Assembly: GCA_947176505.1 (NCBI GenBank) | Contig: CAMWQW010000024.1 | Span: 1-55,214 of the forward strand | Length of the DNA stretch: 55,214 nt | DNA from: an uncultured Lachnospiraceae bacterium | GTDB taxonomy: Bacteria > Bacillota > Clostridia > Lachnospirales > Lachnospiraceae | Reading direction: 5' to 3' | Shown: in pieces, positions 34,354 to 43,365 of the stretch | How positions within the stretch are numbered: position 1 is the first letter of the stretch | Layout: each line of letters begins with the position of its first letter | The notes under the pieces: generated by a model | The model's input: only the letters and a program-made list of their open reading frames with translations | Databases searched by the model: none | What the model was told of the DNA's origin: nothing | Translations under genes and position numbers: made by a program

Positions 34354-35032
34354 TTTTAACCTCCAATCGGTAGCCTGAGCCATAAATCGTTTTTATTTCA
34401 CAAATACTCCCTATTTCCCTTAATCTTTTTCGAAGAAATGAAATATAATTATCCACGTTTCCCGGCACGATATCCGTATCGGTTCCCCATATTTTGTATA
34501 TGAGCTGCTCCCGGGAAATGAGAGCATGGGGATGGGCAAGAAAAGCGGATAATACCTCTGACTCTTTTGCGGTTAAAAGCAGGGAATTGTTGCCACATGA
34601 CAAAATGCGTTCGGTTTGATTGAAAGATAAATCAGAAAAACAAAGGCGCATTTCCTGCCTCATTTCAGTGGGACGTCTGATCAGTGCCCTGATGCGGGCA
34701 AGCAGCTCCGGAATATGAAAAGGTTTTACCAGATAATCATCCGCACCATTGTCCAGTCCCTCTATCCGGTCATTTAGACCTGACATTCCTGTAATAATGA
34801 TAATAGGGATTGTAATCTGCTTCCTGCGCATTGCCTTTATAATTGTCATTCCGTCAATGATGGGAAGCATACGGTCAATAACTGCCAGATCATAGCAGAA
34901 TTCTGTATTCAATGCATGAAGCATGGCGGTTTCCCCGTCATTGCAGCAGTCAACGACATACCCGGCTTTTTGCAGTTCGTCCTGTATGGAGTTACAAAGT
35001 TCTAAATCGTCCTCAAGCAATAGTATTTTCAT
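34343..35032 (-). CDS. OmpR-family response regulator of the divergent ABC locus
   Basis: A 229-residue regulator with receiver motifs LLEDD, AVIDRMLPIIDG (phospho-acceptor Asp about 54) and VKPFH, plus a winged helix ending DNYISFLRKRLREIG ... TIYGSGYRLEV. The start at 35032 follows AAAGGATTTG; upstream in-frame codons lack support. The intergenic space to the divergent lipoprotein contains two 19-base sites in mirror orientation that are candidates for its binding. Confidence 0.9.
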   Translation of the reverse strand: MKILLLEDDLELCNSIQDELQKAGYVVDCCNDGETAMLHALNTEFCYDLAVIDRMLPIIDGMTIIKAMRRKQITIPIIIITGMSGLNDRIEGLDNGADDYLVKPFHIPELLARIRALIRRPTEMRQEMRLCFSDLSFNQTERILSCGNNSLLLTAKESEVLSAFLAHPHALISREQLIYKIWGTDTDIVPGNVDNYISFLRKRLREIGSICEIKTIYGSGYRLEVKNAG

Positions 35033-35080
35033 AATATCAAATCCTTTACTAGCTATATTCCATTTTAGTTTAACAGATAA

Positions 35081-35143
35081 TTCTATAAAAATCCTATAAA
35101 AAAGGGCACATAAATTCATTCTGCTTATAGGATTTTTTTAGGA
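35081..35143. promoter_or_regulatory. Symmetric pair of putative response-regulator sites
   Basis: TTCTATAAAAATCCTATAA at 35081-35099 and, on the opposite strand at 35143-35125, TCCTAAAAAAATCCTATAA agree at 17 of 19 positions. Each contains two T(C)CTA-AAA half-sites about 11 bases apart, the tandem arrangement used by OmpR-family regulators. One site faces each divergent gene. A TATAAT at 35153-35158 fits the rightward promoter. Confidence 0.6.
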
Positions 35144-35196
35144 CTTGGCAGCTATAATCAGTTTACAAAATTCAAAAAGGAAAGGAAAATTATATT

Positions 35197-35856
35197 ATGA
35201 AAAAACAAACAATTTTGAAATGGTTGGCGATCGGAGTGTGTGTATTATCTTTAAGCGGATGTGGCACAGGGCAGATGGAAGAACAGAGGGAGCGGGACAT
35301 GACTGTAACAGAGCAGCATCAGAATGATATGCCATTAAATGAAGATGAAAATGATGATACTGCAGATGGAAGGGGTGATAATGGTAACAAAGAAGAGCCA
35401 TTGCCAAACGAAGAGTCATTGCCAAAAGAAGATACAGGAAGTACAACGGAGGGAGCAGACGTTTCGGGGGAGAATCAGAATAATAACACAGCAAATGGTA
35501 CAGGTGAGAAGGTAGATGCAGATAACCTGTATGCGTCGGCAGCCCTGACAGGGAGCGTTGTCGATTTTTCGGAAGGGGGATGTACCGTAAGCGCTGCCGT
35601 AACGGAAGAAGATGGAATAACCTGCGTAAGTGCCGCACCCGGATACGAAAGTGAGGATTCGAACGTAGTGGTGACATATCAGGAGGACTGTGTGGTTCAG
35701 ATTGCAACCATCTATACTTCGACTGGGACTGCAGAACTGGAGCAGGCATCTGTGGCTGACATTAAGAAACAGGCAAGTCTTATTATTTATGGAAGCTATG
35801 CGGATACGCATCATGTGTCGGCCGACAGAATTATCATCTGTCATCGAATAGCCTGA
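35197..35856 (+). CDS. Lipoprotein of the FtsX-type ABC operon
   Basis: A 219-residue protein with lipobox LSLSGC (cysteine about 25). A long disordered acidic segment (about 28-105, rich in E, N, D, T) precedes a small C-terminal domain (VVDFSEGGCTVSAAVTEEDG ... AYADTHHVSADRIIICHRIA). GGAAAGGAAAA lies before the ATG. The permease begins 16 bases downstream. It is probably an accessory sensor or tether for the exporter, by analogy with operons of this layout. Confidence 0.75.
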   Translation: MKKQTILKWLAIGVCVLSLSGCGTGQMEEQRERDMTVTEQHQNDMPLNEDENDDTADGRGDNGNKEEPLPNEESLPKEDTGSTTEGADVSGENQNNNTANGTGEKVDADNLYASAALTGSVVDFSEGGCTVSAAVTEEDGITCVSAAPGYESEDSNVVVTYQEDCVVQIATIYTSTGTAELEQASVADIKKQASLIIYGSYADTHHVSADRIIICHRIA

Positions 35857-35872
35857 ACAGGAGGTATTTATT

Positions 35873-37090
35873 TTGAAATTTCATCAGCTTGCATTCCGGT
35901 ATTTATGCCGAAAGAAGTCCAAGACATTTATTCTGCTTCTGGTATTGCTGTTGATAAACAGCATGATTCTGGGTTCATACATGATTTTGTATGCAACGGA
36001 AGACTCCCGGCTTGCTATGCAGGAAAGGATGGGGACAAAGGTGGTACTGAAAGTGAAGGAGAGTAATCAGGTAATTACAGAAAATGAGATAAGAGCAATT
36101 CAGGATATGGAAGGAGTGATATATGTCAACCGTATGACCGGTAATGCCGTTTATCCTGTTGATTTTAATCCTGTTACAAACAGTGATTCTGAGGAAGAAA
36201 ATAACTGGAAAGTAACATTGCTGTCTTATGATGATCTGGACCGTGACAGTGCTTTTAGTGATTTAAGATATCGCTTGATGAAAGGGGATATGATTAACGG
36301 GGACACTGAAAAGGGTGCTGTGGTTAATTTCGTGTTGGCAGATGCAAATGGTCTTGAAATAGGGGACGAAGTGAAAGTAGGAACAGAAGCTGGGCGTATG
36401 ATTGGTGTAAAGATTATAGGTATTTTTGCTGCAGGAAGTGAGAGAAACCAGATGGATACCCTGCCGGCAGTAAACCGTATTGAAAACCAGATTTTTATTG
36501 ACAATGAATCCTATGAGGGACTGTTTGGTGATGTGGGATACCATAAGACAGCGGTATATACCAAAAGTCCGGATCGGATAGAGATTTTGGTAAAGGAACT
36601 GGATGATTTCTTTGGTGACAGGGTAGAACTCACAACTGCTGATACGTTATATCGGCAGTTGGAGGTGCCACTGAACAGAATCGTCCGTGTAATGAAACTT
36701 ATGCTGATATTCACATTGTTTGCAGGGACAACAATTGTTTCGTTGTTACTTTGCATGTGGATGCGGTCGAGGAAAAGAGAAATTGCCGTTTTTATCAGTA
36801 TGGGAACAAGGAAAATGGATATTTTCTTGCAGGTTTTTACGGAAACGGCAAGTGTCTTTTGTTTGTCTGCATTCGGTGCCAATATAATAGGAAGCGGAAT
36901 GGCAGAAATTATGAAAAAACTGTTGATGGAGGAAAACACGGCAGTTCTCCTGTCAGTTTCTTTACGGGGGAGGGATATTGCAGCAATGTTCTTTGCAGGA
37001 GGCTGCATAGCAGTTATTGCTGTCTGTATTTCATTATCGCCCATTTTAGTGGTAAATCCGAAAGACACTTTATCAAGAATGGAGGGATAG
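35873..37090 (+). CDS. FtsX-like ABC permease, first subunit
   Basis: A 405-residue MacB/FtsX-type permease: one membrane segment (about 19-40), a large extracytoplasmic domain (about 45-275) and three C-terminal segments (about 280-300, 330-350, 370-392). TTG start at 35873 with AGGAGG upstream; the neighbouring permease follows after 3 bases. Such permeases act mechanically with an ATPase to export or sense peptides and lipids. Confidence 0.85.
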   Translation: MKFHQLAFRYLCRKKSKTFILLLVLLLINSMILGSYMILYATEDSRLAMQERMGTKVVLKVKESNQVITENEIRAIQDMEGVIYVNRMTGNAVYPVDFNPVTNSDSEEENNWKVTLLSYDDLDRDSAFSDLRYRLMKGDMINGDTEKGAVVNFVLADANGLEIGDEVKVGTEAGRMIGVKIIGIFAAGSERNQMDTLPAVNRIENQIFIDNESYEGLFGDVGYHKTAVYTKSPDRIEILVKELDDFFGDRVELTTADTLYRQLEVPLNRIVRVMKLMLIFTLFAGTTIVSLLLCMWMRSRKREIAVFISMGTRKMDIFLQVFTETASVFCLSAFGANIIGSGMAEIMKKLLMEENTAVLLSVSLRGRDIAAMFFAGGCIAVIAVCISLSPILVVNPKDTLSRMEG

Positions 37091-37093
37091 TAA

Positions 37094-38536
37094 ATGAATG
37101 GTTTTAACTTGGCATGGCGTTCTGTTATTAGAAAACCAGTAAAAAGTATCCTGCTGTTTGTGACTGTATTTACCATCAGCCTGTTGCTGTTGTCCGCAGT
37201 GAGCAGTGGAAAAGCCACGATTCAAATGCAGGATGATACCCGGCAGGCAATCGGAGCAGGGCTCATGATAGAGGAAAATGAAGCAGACCGGCACCGAAGG
37301 ATGGATGAGTTATCAGGGCAGCTTGACCATAAGGAAGGTAGTTTAGGAGGATATCATCAGGAAAAAATTATGATAAACGGAGTAGAAAACTGGATAACAC
37401 GGACGGATAATTCTTTTGAAACTCTCTTAGTGGAGGATATTGAAAAAATAGCGAGTACAGAAGGGATTGCTGATTACAATATTACAACAGTTACGACCGC
37501 TGCAAGACCGGTTGATTTTATTCGTATTGAGGATGAGGATGTGGACCAATATAGTGATCTTGGAGGGGTGTCGCTGATTGGAAACAAAGATATGTCTATG
37601 GACTCCAATTTTCTTTCAGGTAACGCTTTTATTACGGATGGCAGAATGATTAAAGAAGGCGAAGAAGATGTCTGTATCATTTCAGCAGAGCTTGCAGATA
37701 TAAATCAATTAGAAATTGGAGACAGACTAAGATTTGGCAATTGTCATGATAAAGAAAATTCAACAGCTTATGTAGCTGAAATTGTTGGTATCTATCAGGT
37801 GAACCAGCCAATAGTCCCTTATATGTTTGGAGATACTTACCGCTCTGAAAATATTATTTTTACGGATTTGGATTTCCCTGAAAAGGTGGATGGAAAAGCA
37901 GGCGATCCATTATATGCGCAGGCATATTTTAAGATTGCGGATGTGAATGAATATGAAACTGTAAAAGAAAGAGTAATAGGAGTGGATATAGCATGGGAAC
38001 GCTATGACCTGATTGACAATAACGGAAATATGAATACCTTGTCGGCAAACTTTAATGAAATGGAGAAGTACAGCAGTATTTTAGTCGGAGTAATTTTTGT
38101 GGCAAGTCTGATTATCCTGTTTCTGATTTTTCAGTTCTGGATGAAAAGCCGGGACAGGGAAATTGGAATTATGCTGTCGATGGGAACCCCTAAAATACAG
38201 ATTATAGCACAGATTATGACAGAAGCATTCATGGTTGCGGCAGTGGCTTTGTCAATATCATTCCTAGCAGCACCGATGATGTCAGATCTGACAGCGGATT
38301 ATTTGGTAAAACAGCAGATACAGAGTGCAGAAGAACAGGACTTATTGGATGAAGGAAAAGTGGCGCTTTCCTACGAAAAATCAGAGCAAAATGTGGTGGG
38401 TGTACAGACAGAAATCACTTCCGGAATGTTAGTACAGGATGTATCAAGTATTGTTCTGCTGATTACAGTATCTGTATGTGCAGCAGGGATTGTTATATTG
38501 AAAAGAAATCCCAGAGATATCTTACAGGAACTATAA
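37094..38536 (+). CDS. FtsX-like ABC permease, second subunit
   Basis: A 480-residue paralogue of the preceding permease with the same topology; the extracytoplasmic domain is longer (about 40-325), and the three C-terminal segments end NPRDILQEL. The two probably form a heterodimer. ATGGAGGGATAGTAA provides the ribosome site within the upstream stop region. The ATPase gene begins 51 bases downstream. Confidence 0.85.
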   Translation: MNGFNLAWRSVIRKPVKSILLFVTVFTISLLLLSAVSSGKATIQMQDDTRQAIGAGLMIEENEADRHRRMDELSGQLDHKEGSLGGYHQEKIMINGVENWITRTDNSFETLLVEDIEKIASTEGIADYNITTVTTAARPVDFIRIEDEDVDQYSDLGGVSLIGNKDMSMDSNFLSGNAFITDGRMIKEGEEDVCIISAELADINQLEIGDRLRFGNCHDKENSTAYVAEIVGIYQVNQPIVPYMFGDTYRSENIIFTDLDFPEKVDGKAGDPLYAQAYFKIADVNEYETVKERVIGVDIAWERYDLIDNNGNMNTLSANFNEMEKYSSILVGVIFVASLIILFLIFQFWMKSRDREIGIMLSMGTPKIQIIAQIMTEAFMVAAVALSISFLAAPMMSDLTADYLVKQQIQSAEEQDLLDEGKVALSYEKSEQNVVGVQTEITSGMLVQDVSSIVLLITVSVCAAGIVILKRNPRDILQEL

Positions 38537-38587
38537 AGCAGCCCATGCAGGCAGGTATTAAGAAACAGGTTGAGGAGGATAGTTGAA

Positions 38588-39235
38588 ATGATATTAGAAG
38601 CAAAAAATGTGGAATACACATATAAGTCCCAAAAGGAAAGGAAGGTTTTGGATAACATTTCTGTCCGCTTTGAAGAAAAAAAGTTTTATACCATCATTGG
38701 AACCAGCGGAGCCGGAAAAACAACTCTTTTATCTTTACTGGCAGGGCTTGACAGTCCAACAGGAGGAACAATTTTATATGAAGGGAGGGACATCCTTACG
38801 AAGGGCTTGAATTATCACAGAAAGCATCATGTATCCTTAGTTTTTCAGGAGTACAACCTGATTGATTACCTTACTACGGAGGAAAACGTAAAATTGGGAG
38901 GAACAGATAATCCAGAGGAACTGCTCTTAAAAGTGAATATTCCACAGGAAGCATGGAAAAGAAATGTAATGAAGCTGTCCGGTGGGCAACAGCAGCGTGT
39001 AGCGATTGCAAGGGCATTGGCAAGCGATGCCAAAGTTCTGCTGGCGGATGAACCAACGGGGAATCTGGATAATCAAAATGCAATGGAGATTATTGGGTTA
39101 TTGAAGCGAACCGCGCATAAGCTTGGTAAATGTGTAATTGTGGTTACACACGACAAACATTTAGCAAGTGAGGCAGATGAGGTTATACAGATAATAGACG
39201 GACAAACTGAGAGGAATACATTGGGTATAAAGTAA
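38588..39235 (+). CDS. MacB/LolD-type ABC ATP-binding protein
   Basis: A 215-residue ATPase with Walker A GTSGAGKTTLL, LVFQEYNLIDYLTTEENV (typical of the LolD/MacB group), signature KLSGGQQQRVAIARAL, Walker B VLLADEPTGNLD and the H-loop VVTHDKHLASEAD. GAGGAGGATAG precedes the ATG at 38588. It completes the lipoprotein-permease-permease-ATPase operon, which ends in a strong terminator. Confidence 0.94.
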   Translation: MILEAKNVEYTYKSQKERKVLDNISVRFEEKKFYTIIGTSGAGKTTLLSLLAGLDSPTGGTILYEGRDILTKGLNYHRKHHVSLVFQEYNLIDYLTTEENVKLGGTDNPEELLLKVNIPQEAWKRNVMKLSGGQQQRVAIARALASDAKVLLADEPTGNLDNQNAMEIIGLLKRTAHKLGKCVIVVTHDKHLASEADEVIQIIDGQTERNTLGIK

Positions 39236-39248
39236 TCGTTAAATTGTC

Positions 39249-39290
39249 AACAGTAGGAACTGTGAACTAATACAGTTCCTACTGTTTTTA
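39249..39290 (+). terminator. Strong intrinsic terminator of the FtsX-type ABC operon
   Basis: Fifteen-bp perfect stem AACAGTAGGAACTGT/ACAGTTCCTACTGTT with an 8-base loop, followed by TTTT. Confidence 0.9.
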
Positions 39291-39292
39291 GA

Positions 39293-39526
39293 ATGCTTTT
39301 CAAACCAAATCCGTGCCTGTTTTTATCGGTTTTATCTGTACTTAGCTGTCTGTTCTTACGGAGAAAAGGATTTTTCCTGCATGTAGGACGGCAATTTGTG
39401 GCATACACAGGAATTCACACAGAATGGATTTTGTATTTTGGTATTTTATTCGTTAGTTTTCTTGGGATATACATCTTGTATTTTGCAGTAACGTATATTC
39501 AATTTAATAAAAGCATCGAGCCATAA
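39293..39526 (+). CDS. Possible small membrane protein
   Basis: Seventy-seven residues with two hydrophobic stretches (about 8-22 and 47-70). It starts three bases after the terminator, and no promoter or ribosome site is visible. It may be a fragment or a chance reading frame. The stretch to 39766 holds no other support. Confidence 0.3.
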   Translation: MLFKPNPCLFLSVLSVLSCLFLRRKGFFLHVGRQFVAYTGIHTEWILYFGILFVSFLGIYILYFAVTYIQFNKSIEP

Positions 39527-39766
39527 TCTAAGGGTATTGAAAACCAAAGAAAACATACCTAAAAAGAATAACAGAGACAGAAGAATTAAACATCCTTTAT
39601 CTCTGTTCTAAAAGATTTCGTGGGCGCTTTGCTTTGGCAGGAACGGGACATAGGAAGCAGAGAAAAGATTCAGCCTTACGGTAATGATGAATGGCAAATC
39701 TGCAGTAGTAACCTGACAGGACATCAGAAATTTCATTCCAAAAATGGAGCAGTTCGCGCCAAAACT

Positions 39767-40078
39767 ATGAAAAATCTGTCCGGATTGGCGATAAACCAAA
39801 TAGAAACTATTTTTGATAACAGAAAGGAAACAGAGAAGAAAAGTACATATGGGAGCAGGAGGGAATATTCAGAATACCTGAATAATAAGTATGCCTGCCT
39901 GACACCAACAAAGGACAGTTCCGTGTCAATCAATTCAAGCCTGCATTCAAAGGAGGCATCCAACCCAAAAACGGCTGAATGGCTGGAGAATACACTTTCC
40001 CAAATGCCGGACTACATCAATAAAATATGTGAGAATTCAGCTAAGAACGTAAAGAGGAATGGGGAAAGTTACGGATAA
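39767..40078 (+). pseudogene. Fragment of the VNGIG/NDPE protein family
   Basis: About 103 residues with the family pattern SEYLNNKY ... VSINSSLHSKEASNPKTAEWLENTLSQMPDYI, aligning with the YTEYLKQKY ... VVIASNILEQMVNDPEKAAYYEKKI part of the protein at 47340. It lacks the usual N-terminus and the C-terminal coiled coil, and no ribosome site precedes it. I read it as a decayed member. The open frame extends upstream to about 39620 without supporting signals. Confidence 0.5.
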
Positions 40079-40215
40079 TTTGATAAGTAAAATAAGCATG
40101 AGCAACAATGCCATGTCTACAGCGCCGGCAGTGACAGGTTTTGATTTAAAGGTGTAGATATTATTTATTCACAGCAGAGGGCAGTTACATCAAAAATAAT
40201 GGAGGATATTTGGAA

Positions 40216-40962
40216 ATGGGCGTTAATGGAATTGGAAGTAATTATTGTTATATGGGGGCTGCAACAAATCATGTGCAAGAGAAGATGACCGTCAAGGATG
40301 CAGGCAGAAAGACAGCGGATCAATCAGCCAAACTTTCTATTTCTGATGAAGGAAGAAATATGCTGCGGGAAATGACAAGCAGATTTGAGCATGATTCAGA
40401 TTATATCAATGCAAGGGAATTGACAATACAAAATACAAATGAGGTCGCATGGGAACATTATACGGCAATGCGGGGCATCAGTAGCCAGACATTAAAAGAC
40501 GGAAATTATAATGTGGAAGATGTAATGAAATCTATAATGGATACATATGAAACCCGTTACAATGAGATTGTAAAAGCACATGAGAATGGAGACCGTGAAG
40601 TTTCTTATGAACTTACGGGGAAAAGGTCGCTGACTCTTGACGAAGATTTGGCTGGATTGGATGAGGCTTATAAGATGCGGTTGGCAAATTTGGAGGGGTA
40701 TATTACCTGTCAGCAGACAAATAAGTCATTTGAAAATCCAGACAGTTCATGGTATTTCCATAAGAACGGTACTCAGGATGAAGGAAAAACACACGATAAA
40801 CCACGGCTTTTTGATACAGAATATCGGGATACCGCAATATCAATAATGGAGCAGGCAAGAGAAATGTTTTTGGCGGCATTCAAAGGTTTTGGTTACAAAA
40901 AAGGAGCAGCTACAAGCATACTTTCAGATATTTTAAATGAGGCTTTCTCGATCATGGATTAG
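40216..40962 (+). CDS. Uncharacterised protein with VNGIG N-terminus
   Basis: A 248-residue protein whose opening MGVNGIGSNYCYMG closely matches MNVNGIGAGYPVAG of the gene at 49262, which decided the start (ATG 40216, 10 bases from GGAGG; a TTG at 40210 is alternative). A segment AKLSISDEGRNMLREM resembles the hydrophobic-x-IS-x-x-G/E motif of the family. The remainder is mainly helical and acidic, with no membrane segment or signal peptide. Similar proteins are common in Lachnospiraceae; function is unknown. Confidence 0.75.
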   Translation: MGVNGIGSNYCYMGAATNHVQEKMTVKDAGRKTADQSAKLSISDEGRNMLREMTSRFEHDSDYINARELTIQNTNEVAWEHYTAMRGISSQTLKDGNYNVEDVMKSIMDTYETRYNEIVKAHENGDREVSYELTGKRSLTLDEDLAGLDEAYKMRLANLEGYITCQQTNKSFENPDSSWYFHKNGTQDEGKTHDKPRLFDTEYRDTAISIMEQAREMFLAAFKGFGYKKGAATSILSDILNEAFSIMD

Positions 40963-41007
40963 CGAGAGGCATTTGTCCAGAATTATTGTGGACAGGAAGG
41001 AAAATGT

Positions 41008-41178
41008 ATGGCAATTAGTATTTCAAATTATCCTGTGCATTTGCAGGATGGGCTTAAACCTAATAGAGAATGTTTGAAATCTCAGGGAAGTCAGGGAAGA
41101 AAAAGGCAGGTTAATTCGTCAAATGGTTCATTGCAGAACAGATATATAATAAGGCAACGGCGAATCGGTATTTGTTAA
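41008..41178 (+). CDS. Short gene, likely truncated member of a VNGIG-neighbour family
   Basis: Fifty-six residues: MAISISNYPVHLQDGLKPNR, then a polar basic tail. GGAAGGAAAA precedes the ATG by 4-6 bases, so it is probably translated. The N-terminal ISISNYPVHLQDG looks like the opening of a longer protein, so a truncated gene is likely. It lies 45 bases after the preceding gene. Confidence 0.5.
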   Translation: MAISISNYPVHLQDGLKPNRECLKSQGSQGRKRQVNSSNGSLQNRYIIRQRRIGIC

Positions 41179-41221
41179 GAAAAAGAAAAATCGAAGTTTA
41201 AGTATGTGTGAGGTAAATGTA

Positions 41222-41716
41222 ATGAGTTTATTTATTCAGTGTGTGGTGTGCTGTTTGCTTTTTACATTAGCGATTCTACCAGCACAATATAAAGACCCTA
41301 TCAATATGATTATGTCTTATCCACCTAAGATTAGACAAAGAGTGGAAGAATTACCACAATACAAAGGAGCGATTAAGCAAAGAGAAAAAGCTCATGTAGG
41401 CAAAAAAATATTTGGGTTGATATTTTTTGTGATTGCTTTATCTGGCTGTGCCTATTTGTCCGGATGTAGGAGGTTTAGCACTACCTTTATGCATGTATTT
41501 ATATTATTTTTCGTTGTGAATATCTATGATTTGATTGTTTTAGATTGGGGGATTTTCTGTCATAGTAAGAAGTTGAGAATACCCGGTACAGAAGATATGG
41601 AAAAAGAATATAAAGATTATATGTTCCACGTAAGAAGTGCTTGTATTGGAATTGTTTTGGGGTTAATAGTTGCATTGTTATCGGGATGTATAATACACTT
41701 TTGTTTTGTAGTATAA
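41222..41716 (+). CDS. Small integral membrane protein
   Basis: A 164-residue protein with four hydrophobic segments (about 3-20, 57-73, 87-107, 138-161) and a basic cytoplasmic loop KIRQRVEELPQYKGAIKQREKAH. No catalytic motif is recognised. An in-frame ATG at 41204 would add six residues. The context is accessory and AT-rich. Family unknown to me. Confidence 0.6.
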   Translation: MSLFIQCVVCCLLFTLAILPAQYKDPINMIMSYPPKIRQRVEELPQYKGAIKQREKAHVGKKIFGLIFFVIALSGCAYLSGCRRFSTTFMHVFILFFVVNIYDLIVLDWGIFCHSKKLRIPGTEDMEKEYKDYMFHVRSACIGIVLGLIVALLSGCIIHFCFVV

Positions 41717-41840
41717 AAGTTAAGCGTGTGTACTCTGCGGAAGGAATGTGATAACTCAATTATATTTTCAAGGTTCGAGATAATTAAATACATGATGGCA
41801 AAAGTTCAACCTGAACAGATAAAATATTATGGAGCAATCT

Positions 41841-41999
41841 ATGAAAGCTCCCACCAATTTTATAGAAGCAACAGAGCGGATACAAGAAAAAGTGAAAAAG
41901 TATTATAAAGACCATTACACGGAGATTATTGAATATAGTAATTGCGACTACATATTCGACTTTGTCCGATTAAAAGATTTTGTTGACAATTTTTTATAA
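41841..41999 (+). CDS. Small acidic/lysine-rich ORF of unknown function
   Basis: Fifty-two residues (FIEATERIQEKVKKYYKDHY then TEIIEYSNCDYIFDFVRLKDF). GGAG lies 6 bases before the ATG. It may be an intact micro-protein or the start of a broken gene; I do not recognise it. It ends 38 bases before the nucleoside phosphorylase gene. Confidence 0.4.
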   Translation: MKAPTNFIEATERIQEKVKKYYKDHYTEIIEYSNCDYIFDFVRLKDFVDNFL

Positions 42000-42037
42000 A
42001 GCAGTAATGCAAATTTTAGTTTACAGAGGGATAAGAA

Positions 42038-42805
42038 ATGATTATTAAGAATGAATCCCCTGTTTGTGAGTATGATACAAACAGAAATCCTATTATTAAA
42101 CCTACAGATTTTTTAGAAAAAACGCTGCCCTCTAAATGTGTCATCACATTTTTCAGGAAAGAACTTAATCAGTTTGTTGTGGATAAAAATCTTCCTGTAA
42201 TTGGGCATCTTCATTCCGAGGTTTTAGACATTCCTATTTATGAGTACAACATATCAAAAGAAAGAATCTGCATTACAATGCCATTTTCTACGGCTCCTGG
42301 TGCGGCAGGGACAATCGAAGAATTACACGCTATGGGATGTAATAAATTTATTATATGTGGCGGTGCAGGTTCCATTAAGAAGGATTCTAAAGTGGGGGAA
42401 ATTATTGTTCCTGTTGCTGCTGTTAGGGATGAGGGAACGTCTTATCATTACTTAGAACCTTCACGAGAAGTGGAATGCCACAAAGCAACCGCAGATTTTA
42501 TTATTTCCGGCTTAGAAAGATTAGGGATACCGTATACGATCGGAAAAACATGGACAACAGATGCCATGTATCGAGAAACACCAGAAATGATTGAGTTACG
42601 GAGAAAAGAAGGGTGCATAACAGTTGAGATGGAGACAGCAGCATTTTTTGCTGTGTCTAAGTATTATGATATTCCTTTGGCTCAGTTGCTTTATGCAGGT
42701 GATGATGTAAGCGGTGAAAAATGGGACAATAGAAATTGGGATAGCCAAAAGAATGTACGTGCAAATATGATTTTTACTGCTATTAAACTAATGGAAGAAT
42801 TATAA
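42038..42805 (+). CDS. Nucleoside phosphorylase (uridine phosphorylase-like)
   Basis: A 255-residue PNP/UDP-family enzyme. Recognisable elements are MPFSTAPGAAGTIEELHAMGCNKFIICGGAGSI (phosphate and base pocket), VAAVRDEGTSYHYL, and the ribose-binding TVEMETAAFFAVSKYYDIPLAQLLYAGDD. It salvages nucleosides by phosphorolysis. The opening residues up to about 45 are longer than in classical Udp. GAGGGATAAGAA precedes the ATG. Isolated among accessory genes. Confidence 0.88.
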   Translation: MIIKNESPVCEYDTNRNPIIKPTDFLEKTLPSKCVITFFRKELNQFVVDKNLPVIGHLHSEVLDIPIYEYNISKERICITMPFSTAPGAAGTIEELHAMGCNKFIICGGAGSIKKDSKVGEIIVPVAAVRDEGTSYHYLEPSREVECHKATADFIISGLERLGIPYTIGKTWTTDAMYRETPEMIELRRKEGCITVEMETAAFFAVSKYYDIPLAQLLYAGDDVSGEKWDNRNWDSQKNVRANMIFTAIKLMEEL

Positions 42806-42959
42806 GGTTAATAAAACAGTTGTGGTTGGAATGACCAGATTTTCGCTTATCAGGGAATTTCAATCCGCAGGTCGGCTATGGAATTTTCCGAAGGATACCT
42901 GTGCGTTGTTCTTCGGTTGTCCGTTGTAGAGTGCCCCGATACTCGCAGGCAAAACCCTT

Positions 42960-43062
42960 ATACAAACACGGAAACTGCCTGTATTATCACGGAACCCCGC
43001 TGGGAGTTTTCGTGATAATATAAGGGTTTCCGTGATAGTATGCAGAGTTTCCGTGTTTGTAT
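42960..43062. repeat. Long nested palindrome with iterated TATCACGGAA motif
   Basis: Outer arms ATACAAACACGGAAACT (42960-42976) and AGTTTCCGTGTTTGTAT (43046-43062) are exact reverse complements. Inside, TGTATTATCACGGAACCC (42980-42997) pairs imperfectly with GGGTTTCCGTGATAGTATGC (43024-43043), and a third motif copy CGTGATAATA lies in the centre. It could form a 100-base cruciform or hairpin, or bind a protein at several sites. Flanking 42806-42959 and 43063-43207 contain no gene. Confidence 0.6.
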
Positions 43063-43099
43063 ATGAGTAAAACAGTAAAAATTGAATGGATAAATAATA

Positions 43100-43138
43100 A
43101 TGAGGGAAAAGGGCTGTTTTGGCAGTCCTTTTTCTCAT
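43100..43138. terminator. Terminator-like hairpin
   Basis: ATGAGGGAAAAGG-GCTG pairs with CAG-TCCTTTTT-CTCAT around TTTTGG; T-rich on both strands. No gene lies immediately upstream, so its role is uncertain. Confidence 0.5.
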
Positions 43139-43207
43139 GTCTTAAGTTTTCATAATTCATATCTTTACATTTCAAATTTTACAGATATTTTTATAGTGGT
43201 TCAGAAA

Positions 43208-43350
43208 ATAATAAGTTGGAAGGCGGGGAAATCAGAGTTAATATGCTTACACGGCGGTTTGCGTTTCCACCGTATCGGACTAATTTTGTGCTTTGGGAGG
43301 AGGATGGAGTTTTTGCTTAATGGGATAATTTTCTAAAAGTTAATCTGTGT
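43208..43350 (+). repeat. Intergenic repeat (TTACACGG element), copy 1
   Basis: AGAGTTAATATGCTTACACGG, then GGTTTGCGTTTCCACCG and GGAGTTTTTGCTTAATGGG. Copy 2 at 44717-44859 differs by a few bases; a shorter copy lies at 46227-46300. It directly borders the tandem duplication. Confidence 0.7.
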
Positions 43351-43365
43351 GCTAAAATATAATTG

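Noticed and set aside
39620..39766. Extended N-terminus of the 39767 fragment
   Set aside because: The frame is open from a GTG at 39620 but has no ribosome site, and the sequence resembles the unrelated junction at 51350, so it is not credible coding sequence.
42960..43062. CRISPR array
   Set aside because: The motif copies are arranged as nested inverted repeats without regular direct repeats or spacers, and no cas gene is present.
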